From Ancylobacter polymorphus (GTDB lineage: Bacteria > Pseudomonadota > Alphaproteobacteria > Rhizobiales > Xanthobacteraceae): a stretch of 64,000 nucleotides of DNA. Position numbers and translations under genes: made by a program. Under the pieces are notes generated by a model. That model was not told the origin of the DNA. It worked only from the letters and a program-made list of their open reading frames with translations, and made no database searches. Shown here piece by piece: positions 1 to 11,166 of this stretch. Location: contig NZ_JAUSUI010000004.1 of NCBI RefSeq assembly GCF_030813495.1, forward strand, positions 424,275-488,274, read 5' to 3'. How positions within the stretch are numbered: position 1 is the stretch's first letter; each line of letters starts with the position of its first letter.

Positions 1-428
1 AGGTCGAGCAGCCATTCGCCGGGATAGTCGACGATGTCGAGGGTAAGCGTCCGGTGCCCGCCCCGCGCGGGGGCGTAGTCGATGGCAAGGCGCAACTCGC
101 TGATGCGCCGTGTCGATTCCGGCCAGCGGCGGTCGTCCACCAGGGTTGCCAGATGCCCCTCATAGTCGAAGCGCGGCACTCCGTCGTCCGGCTGCGGTTC
201 CAGCCTCGCGGAGGCGATGCGTCCCTCATGCATGGCCCGGAAGACCGGCAGCCGCCCGCCGCGCATCAGCGCATGGATCAGCGCGGTGGTGAACACCGTC
301 TTGCCCGCCCGCGACAGGCCGGTGATGCCGAGCCGGAGCGTCGGGCTGGCGAGGTCCTCGGCGCGGTCGATGAGGGTTTGCGCGGTGAGGCGCGCCTCGT
401 CGAGTAGCCAGTCAAGGCGGGAGGCCAC
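1..428 (-). CDS. YcjX-like (DUF463) P-loop ATPase, 5' part only
   Basis: N-terminal 142 codons of a gene that runs off the left edge. The reading frame begins with GTG only 2 nt after the sixA stop, so it is probably translationally coupled to sixA. A Walker A motif GLSRAGKT lies near residue 32 and is followed by FTTALIHALM. Further on come PESTRRISELRL and, at the edge, DIVDYPGEWLLDL, which looks like the Walker B/switch region. These are features of the YcjX family of stress-linked P-loop proteins, usually about 470-490 residues and often next to a DUF697 membrane protein. The cellular role of the family is poorly defined. The rest of the gene is outside the window. Confidence 0.8.
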   Translation of the reverse strand, partial: MASRLDWLLDEARLTAQTLIDRAEDLASPTLRLGITGLSRAGKTVFTTALIHALMRGGRLPVFRAMHEGRIASARLEPQPDDGVPRFDYEGHLATLVDDRRWPESTRRISELRLAIDYAPARGGHRTLTLDIVDYPGEWLLD

Positions 429-430
429 GG

Positions 431-949
431 CTAGTCCTTCTCCTTCGCCACCCCGAGCGCACGCGGCGTGACGAATCGTTCCAGCGTACCGATCCCGGGC
501 TCGACATCGGCCCAGTTCGCTACCGGCACGTCGATGACCGCAAAGGCGCCGGTGGGAAATTTCGGTAGAACCTTCGCCCGCTGCTCGCGGCGCAGAAGCA
601 AGGTGGTGAAATCCTCCATGCCGGGATTGTGCCCCACCAGCATCAAGGGCGACGCCTCGTTCTGCGCGGTGACGAGACGCATCAGATTGGCGGCGGGCGC
701 CTCATAGATGCTGCGCTCATAGGCCGGTAGCGGGTGCGCCGGCCAGTCGCGGCTCACGATCTCCCAGGTTTCGATGGTGCGGCGCGCCGGTGAGACGAAG
801 ATGCGGGCGGGAAGCAGTTCTTCCTGCGCCATATAGGCGCCGATGGCGGCGGCGGCGCGCAGGCCGCGCGGGGCCAGCGGACGGTCGATGTCGGCGACCC
901 CGTCCGGCCAGGCGGACTTGGCGTGACGCAGAAGGATGAGGCGCAGCAT
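431..949 (-). CDS. sixA: SixA-type phosphohistidine phosphatase
   Basis: 172-residue histidine phosphatase superfamily protein. The RHG-type motif LLRHAKS (catalytic His9) is at the N-terminus and the second catalytic His107 sits in VGHNPGMEDF. Arginines in SPARRTIET complete the usual phosphate pocket. Family members dephosphorylate phosphohistidine, for example on HPt proteins or nitrogen-PTS components. The true substrate here is not shown. The next gene downstream (YcjX-like) starts 2 nt after the stop, so the two are likely one transcript. Cytoplasmic; no signal peptide. Confidence 0.85.
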   Translation of the reverse strand: MLRLILLRHAKSAWPDGVADIDRPLAPRGLRAAAAIGAYMAQEELLPARIFVSPARRTIETWEIVSRDWPAHPLPAYERSIYEAPAANLMRLVTAQNEASPLMLVGHNPGMEDFTTLLLRREQRAKVLPKFPTGAFAVIDVPVANWADVEPGIGTLERFVTPRALGVAKEKD

Positions 950-1117
950 CGTAATCCATAAGCGGAGGAGGGGACGTAGCGGTCATATAGGTGCGAATTC
1001 CGGCGGTGCGAGTATCCGCACGCGTTGCCGCCTTAATGATTGACGGGCATTAAGTGACTTTTCGGCAACCACTTGCGTGCTAACCTGCTGTAAGGAAGAG
1101 GCTGTCGGTTTCATAGG

Positions 1118-1993
1118 ATGGTTGCAATGCGGTCAGTCGGCTTCGCCAGTGTCGTGGTTGTTGCGGGAACGCTCGGCCTTACGGCGTCGATCGCCCATGC
1201 GGCCGACATGACCTATAAGGGCGACCCGGCCTACGCCCCGGCCGAATCGCGCGATCGCCAGTGGACGGTCACGCTCGGCGGCTATGTGATGGGCGTGCCG
1301 ACCTGGATGGGCTCGGATGAGTATGAGTTCGGCTTCAAGCCGATCATCAGCATCAACCGCGCGGACCGCCTGAGCGAGTTCAAGAGCTTCAACGACAATC
1401 CGAGCATCGCGCTGTTCGATACCGGGGTGTTCGAGGCCGGTATCACCGGCACGATGACCTGGAAGCGGGACTCGTCCAGCTCCTACGCCCTGCGCGGCAT
1501 GTCCAACATCGACTATGCCTACCAGATCGGCGGTTACGCCCAGTGGTTCCCGATGGACTGGCTGCGCCTGCGCGGCGATGTCCGCTATGGCTTTGGCGGC
1601 TTCGAGGGCGTGGTGGCGGACTTCGCCGTCGACGCCATTCATTTCAGCCCGGAACTCTGGGGCGTCACGCTGTCGGCCGGCCCGCGCATGACGCTGGCCA
1701 GCTCAGGCTATGTTGACACCTATTACGGAATCACCCCGGCCGAGGCGACGTTCGCCCAGGCGCTCGGCAATCCGCTGACGCCCTACAAGGCCGGTGGCGG
1801 GATCTATTCCGTGGGCTTCGGTGGGCAGGTGGTGAAGCGCTTCACCGAGAACATCACCGGCTCCATCTTCGCCGAGTACAAATATCTGATGGACGACGCG
1901 GCCGACAGCCCGCTCGTTGTGCAGAACGGCGATCGCAACCAGTTCCAGGCCGGCGTCTCGCTTGCCTATACGTTCTTCCTCGGTTTCGAGTAG
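1118..1993 (+). CDS. MipA/OmpV family outer-membrane protein
   Basis: 291 residues with a signal peptide: hydrophobic segment at residues 5-24 and a likely cleavage after Ala28 (SIAHA then AD). The mature part alternates aromatic and polar residues as in a beta-barrel, and VTLGGYVMGVPTWMGSD, the FKPIISI strand and the terminal YTFFLGF strand fit MipA/OmpV. The family comprises outer-membrane proteins with roles in murein-hydrolase scaffolding (MipA) or small-molecule and antimicrobial resistance. The precise role here is unknown. A second in-frame ATG three codons later is possible, as the RBS (AAGGAAGAG around 1093) is distant. Stands alone between oppositely oriented sixA and dksA. Confidence 0.8.
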   Translation: MVAMRSVGFASVVVVAGTLGLTASIAHAADMTYKGDPAYAPAESRDRQWTVTLGGYVMGVPTWMGSDEYEFGFKPIISINRADRLSEFKSFNDNPSIALFDTGVFEAGITGTMTWKRDSSSSYALRGMSNIDYAYQIGGYAQWFPMDWLRLRGDVRYGFGGFEGVVADFAVDAIHFSPELWGVTLSAGPRMTLASSGYVDTYYGITPAEATFAQALGNPLTPYKAGGGIYSVGFGGQVVKRFTENITGSIFAEYKYLMDDAADSPLVVQNGDRNQFQAGVSLAYTFFLGFE

Positions 1994-2040
1994 TTGCGCG
2001 GGCCGGGCTACCGGCGCGCTTCCCCTTGCGGCGCGGGCAC

Positions 2041-2058
2041 GGCTCCCGCTTGGGAGCC
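2041..2058 (+). terminator. Possible terminator hairpin after the MipA gene
   Basis: GGCTCCC-GCTT-GGGAGCC, a perfect 7-bp stem 48 nt after the stop codon, is followed by a GC-rich stretch and then only a short T run (CGTTTGG). Its position fits a terminator, but the tail is weak. Confidence 0.35.
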
Positions 2059-2141
2059 CTGGGCGGCTCCCTGCCTCGTTTGGGCGCTCAACCTGCTGAA
2101 AAATCCGGCATTTTGTGTCGAGCGCATGACGCTGTGAGGTG

Positions 2142-2170
2142 TTGTGTGGGGCGGAGCGTGGCGATATAAG
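2142..2170 (+). promoter_or_regulatory. Candidate sigma-70 promoter of dksA
   Basis: TTGTGT (-35) and TATAAG (-10) are separated by exactly 17 bp and end 44 bp before the dksA ATG. The -10 matches the housekeeping consensus well and the -35 is intermediate. Confidence 0.6.
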
Positions 2171-2214
2171 CTGCCCCCGATAGGGGTGCCCCCGGAAAAC
2201 GAGGACCAAGGCCG

Positions 2215-2631
2215 ATGTCGGTTGAGATCGACCAAGAGTATCGCCCCCGCGAGGACGAGCCTTTCATGAATGAGCGGCAGCGGGAGTATTTCCGCCACAA
2301 GCTGCTGCAGTGGAAGGAAGACATCCTGCGCGAGGCGAAAGAGACGCTTCAGCACCTTCAGGACGAGAATCAGAACCACCCGGACATTGCCGACCGCGCG
2401 TCGTCGGAAACCGACCGCGCCATCGAACTGCGGGCTCGCGATCGCCAGCGTAAGCTGATCGCGAAGATCGAATCCGCGCTTGAACGTATCGATGATGGTT
2501 CCTACGGTTATTGCGAGGAGACCGGCGAGCCGATTTCGCTCAAGCGCCTGGAGGCCCGTCCGATCGCGACACTGTCGATCGAAGCGCAGGAGCGGCATGA
2601 GCGCCGGGAGCGCGTCTATCGCGACGACTAG
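2215..2631 (+). CDS. dksA: DksA/TraR family RNA polymerase-binding regulator, Cys-poor type
   Basis: 138 residues. It binds the RNA polymerase secondary channel and, with ppGpp, reprograms transcription during starvation. The coiled coil spans roughly residues 18-88, and its tip carries the functional D57-x-x-D60-x-A62 motif. The C-terminal globular domain keeps only one of the four zinc-finger cysteines: counted against the E. coli spacing, the positions are C100, T103, S121 and A124. Structural zinc binding is therefore unlikely. I recall that other alphaproteobacterial DksA proteins also carry a degenerate finger. The start is preceded by GAGGACC. The gene faces the FliO-like gene across a shared bidirectional terminator. 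Confidence 0.92.
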   Translation: MSVEIDQEYRPREDEPFMNERQREYFRHKLLQWKEDILREAKETLQHLQDENQNHPDIADRASSETDRAIELRARDRQRKLIAKIESALERIDDGSYGYCEETGEPISLKRLEARPIATLSIEAQERHERRERVYRDD

Positions 2632-2684
2632 AAATCGCCGGTCGTCCATCTGCCGTCATCATCACTGATCGGCGAGGGGATATG

Positions 2685-2717
2685 AAAAGGGCGGCCCGGG
2701 TCACGGGCCGCCCTTTT
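2685..2717. terminator. Bidirectional terminator between dksA and the FliO-like gene
   Basis: A perfect 14-bp stem AAAAGGGCGGCCCG / CGGGCCGCCCTTTT with a 5-nt loop is flanked by A-tract and T-tract ends. It can therefore act as an intrinsic terminator on both strands. It sits between the convergent stops at 2631 and 2742. Confidence 0.92.
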
Positions 2718-2741
2718 CCTTTGTCGCTATGGCGCCCGGCT

Positions 2742-4163
2742 TCAGGGGCGGCGGTTGCGGCCCAGGAGGCTCGCCATTTCCTCCTCGAACAGGTCCACGT
2801 CCTCCCCCGGAAGGGGTGCGGCGGCCTCGTCGGGCAGGCGGATTTCCGGGGCGAACATGTCGATCGCCCGGACCGACGCCGCGGGCACGGCGGGCGCATT
2901 CTCCGAATTGGTGTCCAGACGTACCTCCGGCGCCGCCGCATCGGCTGCCCCAACGGGCGGCTTGACGACTGGCGCGCCGGTCAGCGGTGCCCGCGCGGGC
3001 GGAACGGGCGCTGTTTCCGCCATGGGTCCCGCAACGGCCGGTGAGGAGGCGATGGGCGCCGAGGGCGCCGCATGGACAGGCATCGCCCCCTGAGAAGGCG
3101 GCGCCGCGTGGGGCGCCGGTGCGGCGGAACGCCCCGGCCGCTCGATCGCCTTTTCCAGCGCGCGTTCGAATGCCGGCGAACCAAGAGGCGAGGGGGCAAC
3201 TTGCGGCCTGAAAGGCTCGGCGTCGGCCACGGGTGGACGCCGCAGCGTCTCTTCCAGATGCCCGGCCATGCCGGCAAACAACGGGTCGACCTTCACAGTG
3301 ACTCGCGTGCCGGTGTCAGGCTCGGATGTGCCGAGAACAGGCTCGGCGCGGGGCGAGCCCGGACCGGCGCCGGGCGCGTGCGGCAGCGGGGCCAGCAGTG
3401 GCGACGTGCGGGGCGCCTCGGCCATCTCGGGCGCGCGCGGTTCCAGCGGGCGGCGGGCAAAGGGCGGACCGGCGACAGGCCCTTGCGACATTGACGGACC
3501 GGGCGGGAGGGGAGCCGGCTCCGCGCCGATATCGCGGGCCGGGCCGCGCGAGATCGTCGGCGGGCGGGGCTCCACCGGTCCGCGCGCTTCGGGGGGCAAG
3601 GGGGTGGCGCGCGGCGGACGCGCTGCGGTCGGGGAAGGCGGCGGTGCCTCGCGGGAGGGGCGCGGCTCGCGCAGCGGTTCCGTTCGCGGGGCGGGGCGGT
3701 GAAGATCGCCGGGCCGCGGAGGGTCGAAACGGTGAGGGTCGAGCGGCGGGTGGTCCGGGGCCCGCGCCGGCTCGGCGCGGAGCGGCTCGTGATGCGGGGC
3801 GGTGTCCGGCAGCCGTACCGGCTCGGGCGCGCGCGCCTGCTCGGCAGCCCGCGCGGCCAGGGGCGGGTGTTGCGGCGCCCGGGCGTGGACGGCGGCAATG
3901 CCGCTCTCCACCAGGAAATCGCTGCCCCCACCGAGCACGACCAGATGCTGAACATCGTCGCGCTGGATCAGCACGAGGCGGCGGGTTTGGTCGATCTGGA
4001 TATGGTCGATGACGGCCAGCCGGTGACCGGCGACCATGCGCTGGCTCCGGTTGCGCCGTGTCAGGCGGCCCAGCCACACCACGAGGACCGCCAGCACGAT
4101 CAACCCGGCAAGGGCGAGGATCGGTACGGTGTAGGGTCCAAGACCGGCCAGTACATCCATCAT
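2742..4163 (-). CDS. fliO: FliO-like flagellar biosynthesis protein with a long Pro-rich tail
   Basis: 473 residues from the chosen ATG. That start has GGAG 9 nt upstream; a longer frame beginning at 4205 has no supporting RBS. One membrane helix lies at about residues 11-31, followed by basic RRNRSQR. A compact FliO-like domain at about 35-80 contains HRLAVIDHIQID, RRLVLIQRDDVQHLVVLGG and a VESGI end. After residue 90 the protein is a roughly 300-residue Pro/Ala/Arg-rich low-complexity region, ending in a more acidic tail (LPGEDVDLFEEEMASLLG). FliO assists assembly of the flagellar type III export gate. No other flagellar gene is present, so the assignment rests on the small domain and on the dksA/cckA neighbourhood. 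Divergent from cckA. Confidence 0.68.
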   Translation of the reverse strand: MMDVLAGLGPYTVPILALAGLIVLAVLVVWLGRLTRRNRSQRMVAGHRLAVIDHIQIDQTRRLVLIQRDDVQHLVVLGGGSDFLVESGIAAVHARAPQHPPLAARAAEQARAPEPVRLPDTAPHHEPLRAEPARAPDHPPLDPHRFDPPRPGDLHRPAPRTEPLREPRPSREAPPPSPTAARPPRATPLPPEARGPVEPRPPTISRGPARDIGAEPAPLPPGPSMSQGPVAGPPFARRPLEPRAPEMAEAPRTSPLLAPLPHAPGAGPGSPRAEPVLGTSEPDTGTRVTVKVDPLFAGMAGHLEETLRRPPVADAEPFRPQVAPSPLGSPAFERALEKAIERPGRSAAPAPHAAPPSQGAMPVHAAPSAPIASSPAVAGPMAETAPVPPARAPLTGAPVVKPPVGAADAAAPEVRLDTNSENAPAVPAASVRAIDMFAPEIRLPDEAAAPLPGEDVDLFEEEMASLLGRNRRP

Positions 4164-4421
4164 GCGCCACATCTCCTGCAGGGCGGGCCTGCGCTGGCGT
4201 CGCACAGGCCGATCACATACGTCCTTTGTGTCGCGTCAGGGCTCTCCCGGCAAGTCCCGGCCTCAATTCCGCCGTTCCGCACACGGCTTAGATCGCTGCG
4301 TGCGGCGGATAAGCCCAATCGGCCCTTGCTCCGGGGGAGCGGGTCGGGCACCAAGAAGGACAGGTTGAATCGCCTCGCTGCGCGGCGTCGGCGGCGGCAG
4401 CGGAAGGCTCCTGGCTTGAAC

Positions 4422-6947
4422 ATGGCGGACGGCGGACGCGACGATCCCACCCTGGACCGGACCGAGATCGGCGGCAGCATCCGGCTGGTGCTGCTGGTCG
4501 CGCTCGCGCTGGTCGGCGCGGTGGTGTCGCTGCTGCTTTTGGGGCGCGACCGGGCCGATCCGTGGATCATCGGGCTGCTCACCGTCCTTGCGGTCGTCGG
4601 CGTTTTCGCCCTGTTCGCCTATGCGGCGGGCCTGCTGCGCTTCGGCGCGCCGGACCTGCGCGACGAACTGGCGCGGCGAATCGTCGACAGCGGCCCCGAG
4701 GGCGTCAGCATCGTCGATACGCTCGGGCGCGTGCTCTATGCCAATCCGCGCTATTGCGAGATCACGGGCGCGGCCTCCCTACAGGAGGCGCGGCCGGTCG
4801 AGCGGCTGTTCACCAGCGACCCCGATGTCTCGGAGGCGGTCTACCGCCTCGCCCAAAGCGTGCGCGAGGGTCGCGCCTCCGCCGAGGAGGTGCGTCATGC
4901 GGTTCCCGGTCAGCCGGTGCGCTGGCTCCGCCTCGGCGCCCGCCCGGCGGCGGCGGGGAAGGGCGTGCGCTGTACCGTGTGGACGGTGAGCGACCTGACC
5001 CGCGAACGGGAGCGGCAGGAGAGCGCCTTTCTCGAACTGCAGCACGCCATCGATTATCTCGACCACGCCCCCGCCGGCTTCTTCTCGGCGGCGGGTGGAG
5101 CCATTCACTACATCAATGCCACGCTGGTTGACTGGCTCGGCTACGATCTCGCCGAATTCGGCCCCGGCGGGCTCACGGTCGGCGACATCGTGCCGGGGCC
5201 GGCGGCGGCGCTGCTCACCGGTATGGCGCCGCTTCCGGGCGGTGTGCGCACCGAGGTGCTGGATCTCGACCTGCGGCGCAAAAATGGTCAGCCACTTCCG
5301 GTCCGCCTCTGGCACCGCGTCGCCTATGCCTCCGATGGCACGCCGGGCGCCTCGCGCACGCTGGTGGTCAACCGCTCGCGCGAGGACAATGCCGCCGATC
5401 CCGCCCGCGCGGCCGAGGTGCGGTTCGCCCGGTTCTTCCACAATTCGCCCATCGCTATTGCCGAGGTCGACGCCGAGGGCCGCGTCGTCCGTGCCAATGC
5501 GATGTTCGCCCGACTGTTCGGCGGCCGCGAGGATGAGCGGCGGCACATTGTCGATTTCGTGCCCGAGCCGGCACGCGCGCCCCTGCGGGGGGCGTTGACG
5601 GCGGCGGTGCAGGGGCAGGCGCCGTCAACACCGCTCGACATCGTGCTGGAGCGCGAAGGTGGCCGGTCGGCGCGCTTCTATTTCGCTTCGGTGGAGGATG
5701 GCGGCGCCGCGCGCGAGGCGGCGATCGTCTATGTCATCGAGACCACCGAACAGCGGGCGCTGGAAGCCCAGTTCGCCCAGTCGCAGAAAATGCAGGCGGT
5801 CGGCCAGCTTGCCGGCGGCGTGGCGCATGACTTCAACAACGTGCTGACCGCCATCATCGGCTATTCGGACCTGCTGCTGGCCAATGCGCGCCCCACCGAT
5901 CCGTCCTTCCAGGACGTGATGCAGATCAAGCAGAACGCCAACCGCGCGGCGGGGCTGGTGCGCCAGCTTCTTGCCTTCTCGCGCCGCCAGACGCTGCGCC
6001 CGCAGGTGCTGCGGCTCGGCGACGTGATGAGCGACCTCACCATGCTGCTGCGCCGCCTGCTCGGCGAGACGATCAAGCTGGAGGTGAAGGAAGGGCGAGA
6101 CTTGTGGCCGGTGAAGGCCGACCTCAACCAGTTCGAGCAGGTCATCGTCAATCTCGCCGTCAACGCCCGCGACGCCATGCCGGCCGGCGGCACGCTCGCC
6201 ATCCGTACCGCGAATGTCAGCGCCGCGCAGGCCGCTTCCTATGCCGAGGCCGGCCTGCCGGAGGCCGACCATGTGCTGGTGGAGGTGGCCGACACCGGCA
6301 CCGGTATTCCGCCTGACATTCTCGACAAGATCTTCGAGCCCTTCTTCTCCACCAAGGAAGTCGGCAAGGGCACGGGCCTGGGACTCTCCACCGTCTATGG
6401 CATCGTCAAGCAGACGGGCGGCACGCTGCAGGTGGAGAGCGAAGTCGGGCGCGGCTCGGTGTTCCGTGTCTTCCTGCCGCGCCATGTTCCCGATGCCGCC
6501 GAATTGGCGCCCCGCGCGCCCGAGCCCGACGCCCCGGCGAAGGCCGCCGACCTCACGGGACGCGGCACGCTGCTATTGGTGGAAGATGAGGAGGCGGTGC
6601 GTGCCTTCGCCGCCCGTGCGCTGGCCTCGCGCGGCTATCACGTGCTGGAGGCCGGTTCCGGTGTCGAGGCGCTGGAAGTCATGGCGCAGCATCCCGGCGA
6701 GGTCGAACTGATCCTTTCCGACGTGGTGATGCCGGAAATGGACGGGCCGACGCTGTTGAAGGAGTTGCGCCCCAGCCATCCCGACATCAAGGTGATATTT
6801 ATGTCGGGTTATGCCGAGGAGGCCTTCGCCAAGAATCTGCCGGAGGGCGCGGATTTCGGCTTTCTACCGAAGCCGTTCACCCTCAAGCAGCTGATCGAGG
6901 CGGTGAAGGCGAGCATGGGCCGGAGCGAGCCGGGCCGTATCGAGTAA
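4422..6947 (+). CDS. cckA: CckA-type hybrid histidine kinase/phosphatase
   Basis: 841 residues from the chosen start. The frame is open further upstream to 3699, but that part overlaps the FliO-like gene and lacks family character. Two membrane helices (about 20-40 and 48-69) precede three PAS-like domains. The HisKA box is [19 protein letters not shown] with phospho-acceptor His469. The ATPase domain has [21 protein letters not shown] and [15 protein letters not shown]-terminal receiver domain carries Asp767 in [11 protein letters not shown] and Lys in PKPFT. CckA passes phosphate via ChpT to CtrA and CpdR and controls cell-cycle progression, motility and development in alphaproteobacteria. 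pgi follows 31 nt downstream in the same direction. Confidence 0.9.
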   Translation: MADGGRDDPTLDRTEIGGSIRLVLLVALALVGAVVSLLLLGRDRADPWIIGLLTVLAVVGVFALFAYAAGLLRFGAPDLRDELARRIVDSGPEGVSIVDTLGRVLYANPRYCEITGAASLQEARPVERLFTSDPDVSEAVYRLAQSVREGRASAEEVRHAVPGQPVRWLRLGARPAAAGKGVRCTVWTVSDLTRERERQESAFLELQHAIDYLDHAPAGFFSAAGGAIHYINATLVDWLGYDLAEFGPGGLTVGDIVPGPAAALLTGMAPLPGGVRTEVLDLDLRRKNGQPLPVRLWHRVAYASDGTPGASRTLVVNRSREDNAADPARAAEVRFARFFHNSPIAIAEVDAEGRVVRANAMFARLFGGREDERRHIVDFVPEPARAPLRGALTAAVQGQAPSTPLDIVLEREGGRSARFYFASVEDGGAAREAAIVYVIETTEQRALEAQFAQSQKMQAVGQLAGGVAHDFNNVLTAIIGYSDLLLANARPTDPSFQDVMQIKQNANRAAGLVRQLLAFSRRQTLRPQVLRLGDVMSDLTMLLRRLLGETIKLEVKEGRDLWPVKADLNQFEQVIVNLAVNARDAMPAGGTLAIRTANVSAAQAASYAEAGLPEADHVLVEVADTGTGIPPDILDKIFEPFFSTKEVGKGTGLGLSTVYGIVKQTGGTLQVESEVGRGSVFRVFLPRHVPDAAELAPRAPEPDAPAKAADLTGRGTLLLVEDEEAVRAFAARALASRGYHVLEAGSGVEALEVMAQHPGEVELILSDVVMPEMDGPTLLKELRPSHPDIKVIFMSGYAEEAFAKNLPEGADFGFLPKPFTLKQLIEAVKASMGRSEPGRIE

Positions 6948-6978
6948 TGTCCCGCAAGGGGACCGTCTGGAGGATGAG

Positions 6979-8622
6979 ATGAGCGCAGCGACCGAGGACG
7001 TCTTCAAGGCTCTGGCCGCCGACCATGCTTCCCGCGCCGAGCAAAAGGTGGCGGACCTCTTCGCCGCCGATGCCGACCGCTTCGCGCGCTTCTCTGCCTC
7101 TTTCGAGGACATGCTGCTCGATTTCTCCAAGTGCTCGCTGACCACGGACACGCTCGGCCTGCTCATCGAGCTCGTGCGTGCCGCTGGCGTCGAGGCGAAG
7201 CGCGAGGCGATGTTCTCTGGCGTGCATATCAATCTTACCGAGGACCGTGCGGTGCTGCACACCGCGCTGCGTGACCCCGGCGAGACGCCGCTGGTCGTCG
7301 ACGCGCAGGATGTGCGCGCCGATGTCGCCTCGGTCCTCGCCGCCATGGCGAGCTTTGCCGAGGGCATCCGCTCCGGCGCCCTCAAAGGCTGGACTGGCAA
7401 GCCGATCACCGACGTGGTCAATATCGGCATTGGCGGCTCGGACCTCGGGCCAGTCATGGCGACCATTGCGCTGACGCCCTATCATGACGGCCCGCGCGCG
7501 CATTACGTCTCCAATGTCGACGGCGCCCATCTCTATGACACGGTGAAGGGGCTCGATCCGGCGTCCACCCTGTTCATCGTCGCCTCCAAGACCTTCACCA
7601 CCCAGGAGACGATGGCGAACGCCGCCAGCGCCCGCCACTGGATCGTCGAGGCGCTGGGCGAGGCGGCGGTGGCGAACCATTTCGCCGCCGTGTCCACCGC
7701 GCTCGACAAGGTCGCCGCCTTCGGCATCGCGCCGGACCGGGTGTTCGGCTTCTGGGACTGGGTCGGCGGCCGGTATTCGGTGTGGTCGGCCATCGGCCTG
7801 CCGGTCATGATCGCCGTGGGCGAAGCGAATTTCCGTCGCTTCCTCGCCGGCGGCCATGCGATGGACACGCATTTCCGCACCGCGCCGCTGGAGAAAAACC
7901 TCCCGGTCCTGCTCGCCCTTGTCGGACTGTGGCACCGCGATGTGTGCGGCTACGCCACCCGCGCGGTCATTCCCTACGACCAGCATCTGGCGCGTCTGCC
8001 GGCCTATCTCCAGCAGCTCGACATGGAGAGCAACGGCAAGCATGTGACGCTCGACGGCAAGACCGTTGCGCATGACACCGGCCCGGTGGTGTGGGGCGAG
8101 CCGGGGACCAATGGCCAGCACGCTTTCTTCCAGCTGATCCACCAGGGCACCAGCCCGATCCCGGTCGAGTTTCTGATCGCCGCCAAGGGCCATGCGGAAG
8201 AAACCGAGCCAGGGCTGAAGCGCCAGCACGCCATGCTCGTCGCCAACTGCCTCGCCCAGTCCGAGGCGCTGATGCGCGGGCGCACGCTGCAAGAGGCGAA
8301 GGCGCAGCTTCTCGCCGCGGGCCGTGACGAGGCGACCGCCGACAAGATCGCGCCCCACCGCGTGTTCACCGGCAGCCGGCCCTCCGTGACCATCGCCTAT
8401 GAAACGCTCGATCCCTACACGCTCGGGCGCCTCATCGCGCTCTATGAGCACCGGGTCTTCGTCGAGGGTGCGGTGTGGAACATCAACAGCTTCGACCAGT
8501 GGGGTGTCGAACTCGGCAAGGAACTCGCCAGCACCTTGCTGCCCGCCGTGGAAAGTGGCGTGGCGCCGGACAGCGTCTCGACCTCGGCGGCCGGGCTGCT
8601 GCGCCATCTCGTCGGCAAGTGA
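6979..8622 (+). CDS. pgi: Glucose-6-phosphate isomerase
   Basis: 547 residues, the normal length. It interconverts glucose-6-phosphate and fructose-6-phosphate in the cytoplasm. Diagnostic stretches are [33 protein letters not shown] and [18 protein letters not shown], the last containing the catalytic-region His. The start has GGAGG 5 nt upstream. pgm follows after 115 nt on the same strand, so the pair supplies glucose-1-phosphate for glycan and polysaccharide synthesis as well as the central pathways. Confidence 0.97.
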   Translation: MSAATEDVFKALAADHASRAEQKVADLFAADADRFARFSASFEDMLLDFSKCSLTTDTLGLLIELVRAAGVEAKREAMFSGVHINLTEDRAVLHTALRDPGETPLVVDAQDVRADVASVLAAMASFAEGIRSGALKGWTGKPITDVVNIGIGGSDLGPVMATIALTPYHDGPRAHYVSNVDGAHLYDTVKGLDPASTLFIVASKTFTTQETMANAASARHWIVEALGEAAVANHFAAVSTALDKVAAFGIAPDRVFGFWDWVGGRYSVWSAIGLPVMIAVGEANFRRFLAGGHAMDTHFRTAPLEKNLPVLLALVGLWHRDVCGYATRAVIPYDQHLARLPAYLQQLDMESNGKHVTLDGKTVAHDTGPVVWGEPGTNGQHAFFQLIHQGTSPIPVEFLIAAKGHAEETEPGLKRQHAMLVANCLAQSEALMRGRTLQEAKAQLLAAGRDEATADKIAPHRVFTGSRPSVTIAYETLDPYTLGRLIALYEHRVFVEGAVWNINSFDQWGVELGKELASTLLPAVESGVAPDSVSTSAAGLLRHLVGK

Positions 8623-8634
8623 CGGTCCACCCTG

Positions 8635-8662
8635 GCCCGGCTCCCTTTATCGGGAACCGGGC
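8635..8662 (+). terminator. Possible terminator after pgi
   Basis: GCCCGGCTCCC and GGGAACCGGGC form an 11-bp stem with one mismatch and a 6-nt loop (TTTATC), followed by TTCTTCCC. Weak T tail; it could equally be a partial attenuator between pgi and pgm. Confidence 0.4.
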
Positions 8663-8683
8663 TTCTTCCCAAACGTCTAATGA

Positions 8684-10366
<1,683 letters not shown>

Positions 10367-10377
10367 CGGGTGCTCGG

Positions 10378-10935
10378 CTAGCGCAGGGCGCCCGTCCAGT
10401 GCAGTTCCAGCCGCCGGAGGACACCGTAGGCGATGGCGAGCTCGTCACTCTCGTCGTCCTGCGCGGATTGTGAGCCGGTGGGCCGACCGTCATGTGTGGC
10501 GCGAATGGCGTCACACAGGCGCTGCGCCTTTGCCGTCAGCCGCAGCCGCGCCGAACGGCGGTCGCGCTGCGAGGCGGCGCGATGCACGTATTCCGCATCA
10601 ACCAGTTGCTTGAGATTGTAAGACGCGTTCGAGCCCAGATAGTGCCCGCGCTCCAGCAGGTCGCGGACGGACAGTTCGTCATTGCCGATATAGAACAGCA
10701 GCATCACCTGCGACGGGCTGATGTCGTCCACGCCAAGGCGGGTGAGCTCGGCGCGCAGCACATCGAGGAAGCGGCGATGGGCCCGCTCGATCAGCCGCCC
10801 GATGTCCAAGGGGGTGACCGATGCGGATCCTGCGGGCCCATCCAATGAGGCGACCGCCGGAAAGCCCGCCTCCGGGGCGTCGGAGCCTTCGGCCGTTTCC
10901 GCTGCCTGGGCAGCTTTCCGTGCAGTTGACCTCAT
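10378..10935 (-). CDS. MarR family winged-helix regulator, LdtR-like
   Basis: 185 residues from the start with a GGGGA RBS. A longer frame upstream (to 11115) contains no family sequence. The N-terminal 50 residues are low complexity. A winged-helix core follows: IGRLIERAHRRFLDVL, then SPSQVMLLFYIGNDELSVRDLL, recognition helix GSNASYNLKQLVDAEYV, and wing SQRDRRSARLRLT. The GHYLGSNASYNLK helix resembles LdtR of Liberibacter and rhizobia, a MarR protein tied to L,D-transpeptidase control and stress tolerance. No ldt gene is adjacent. A 9-bp inverted repeat 37 bp upstream is a good autoregulatory operator candidate. Confidence 0.75.
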   Translation of the reverse strand: MRSTARKAAQAAETAEGSDAPEAGFPAVASLDGPAGSASVTPLDIGRLIERAHRRFLDVLRAELTRLGVDDISPSQVMLLFYIGNDELSVRDLLERGHYLGSNASYNLKQLVDAEYVHRAASQRDRRSARLRLTAKAQRLCDAIRATHDGRPTGSQSAQDDESDELAIAYGVLRRLELHWTGALR

Positions 10936-10971
10936 AGCTGTGTCCCCATCCCCGTAATCGATGACTGATGT

Positions 10972-10995
10972 CGTGACCGTCCCCGAACGGTCACG
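10972..10995. promoter_or_regulatory. Inverted repeat upstream of the MarR gene (candidate operator)
   Basis: CGTGACCGT-CCCCGA-ACGGTCACG is a perfect 9-bp dyad, 36 bp before the MarR-type ATG. MarR dimers bind such palindromes, commonly autoregulating. It could alternatively form an RNA hairpin downstream of dps, but no T tract follows on the minus strand. Confidence 0.5.
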
Positions 10996-11166
10996 CAGCA
11001 GACGCCGATGATGTGGCCAGCAGATTATTGAGAAAATGCGGCGGTCGCCAACGGATTTATGAGAGGGATGCCCCGGTCCACGGAAAACCGTCGCTGTACA
11101 GAAACGGCATTGCATAGTGTTCCGGGGGAGATGGCCTCGTCCCCATGAGGACCGGGAATCGTAACC

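Noticed and set aside
3699..4421. Upstream open extension of the cckA frame (about 241 codons)
   Set aside because: It overlaps the FliO-like gene in antisense, has no family similarity and no RBS; the conserved protein begins at the ATG at 4422 just before the membrane helices.
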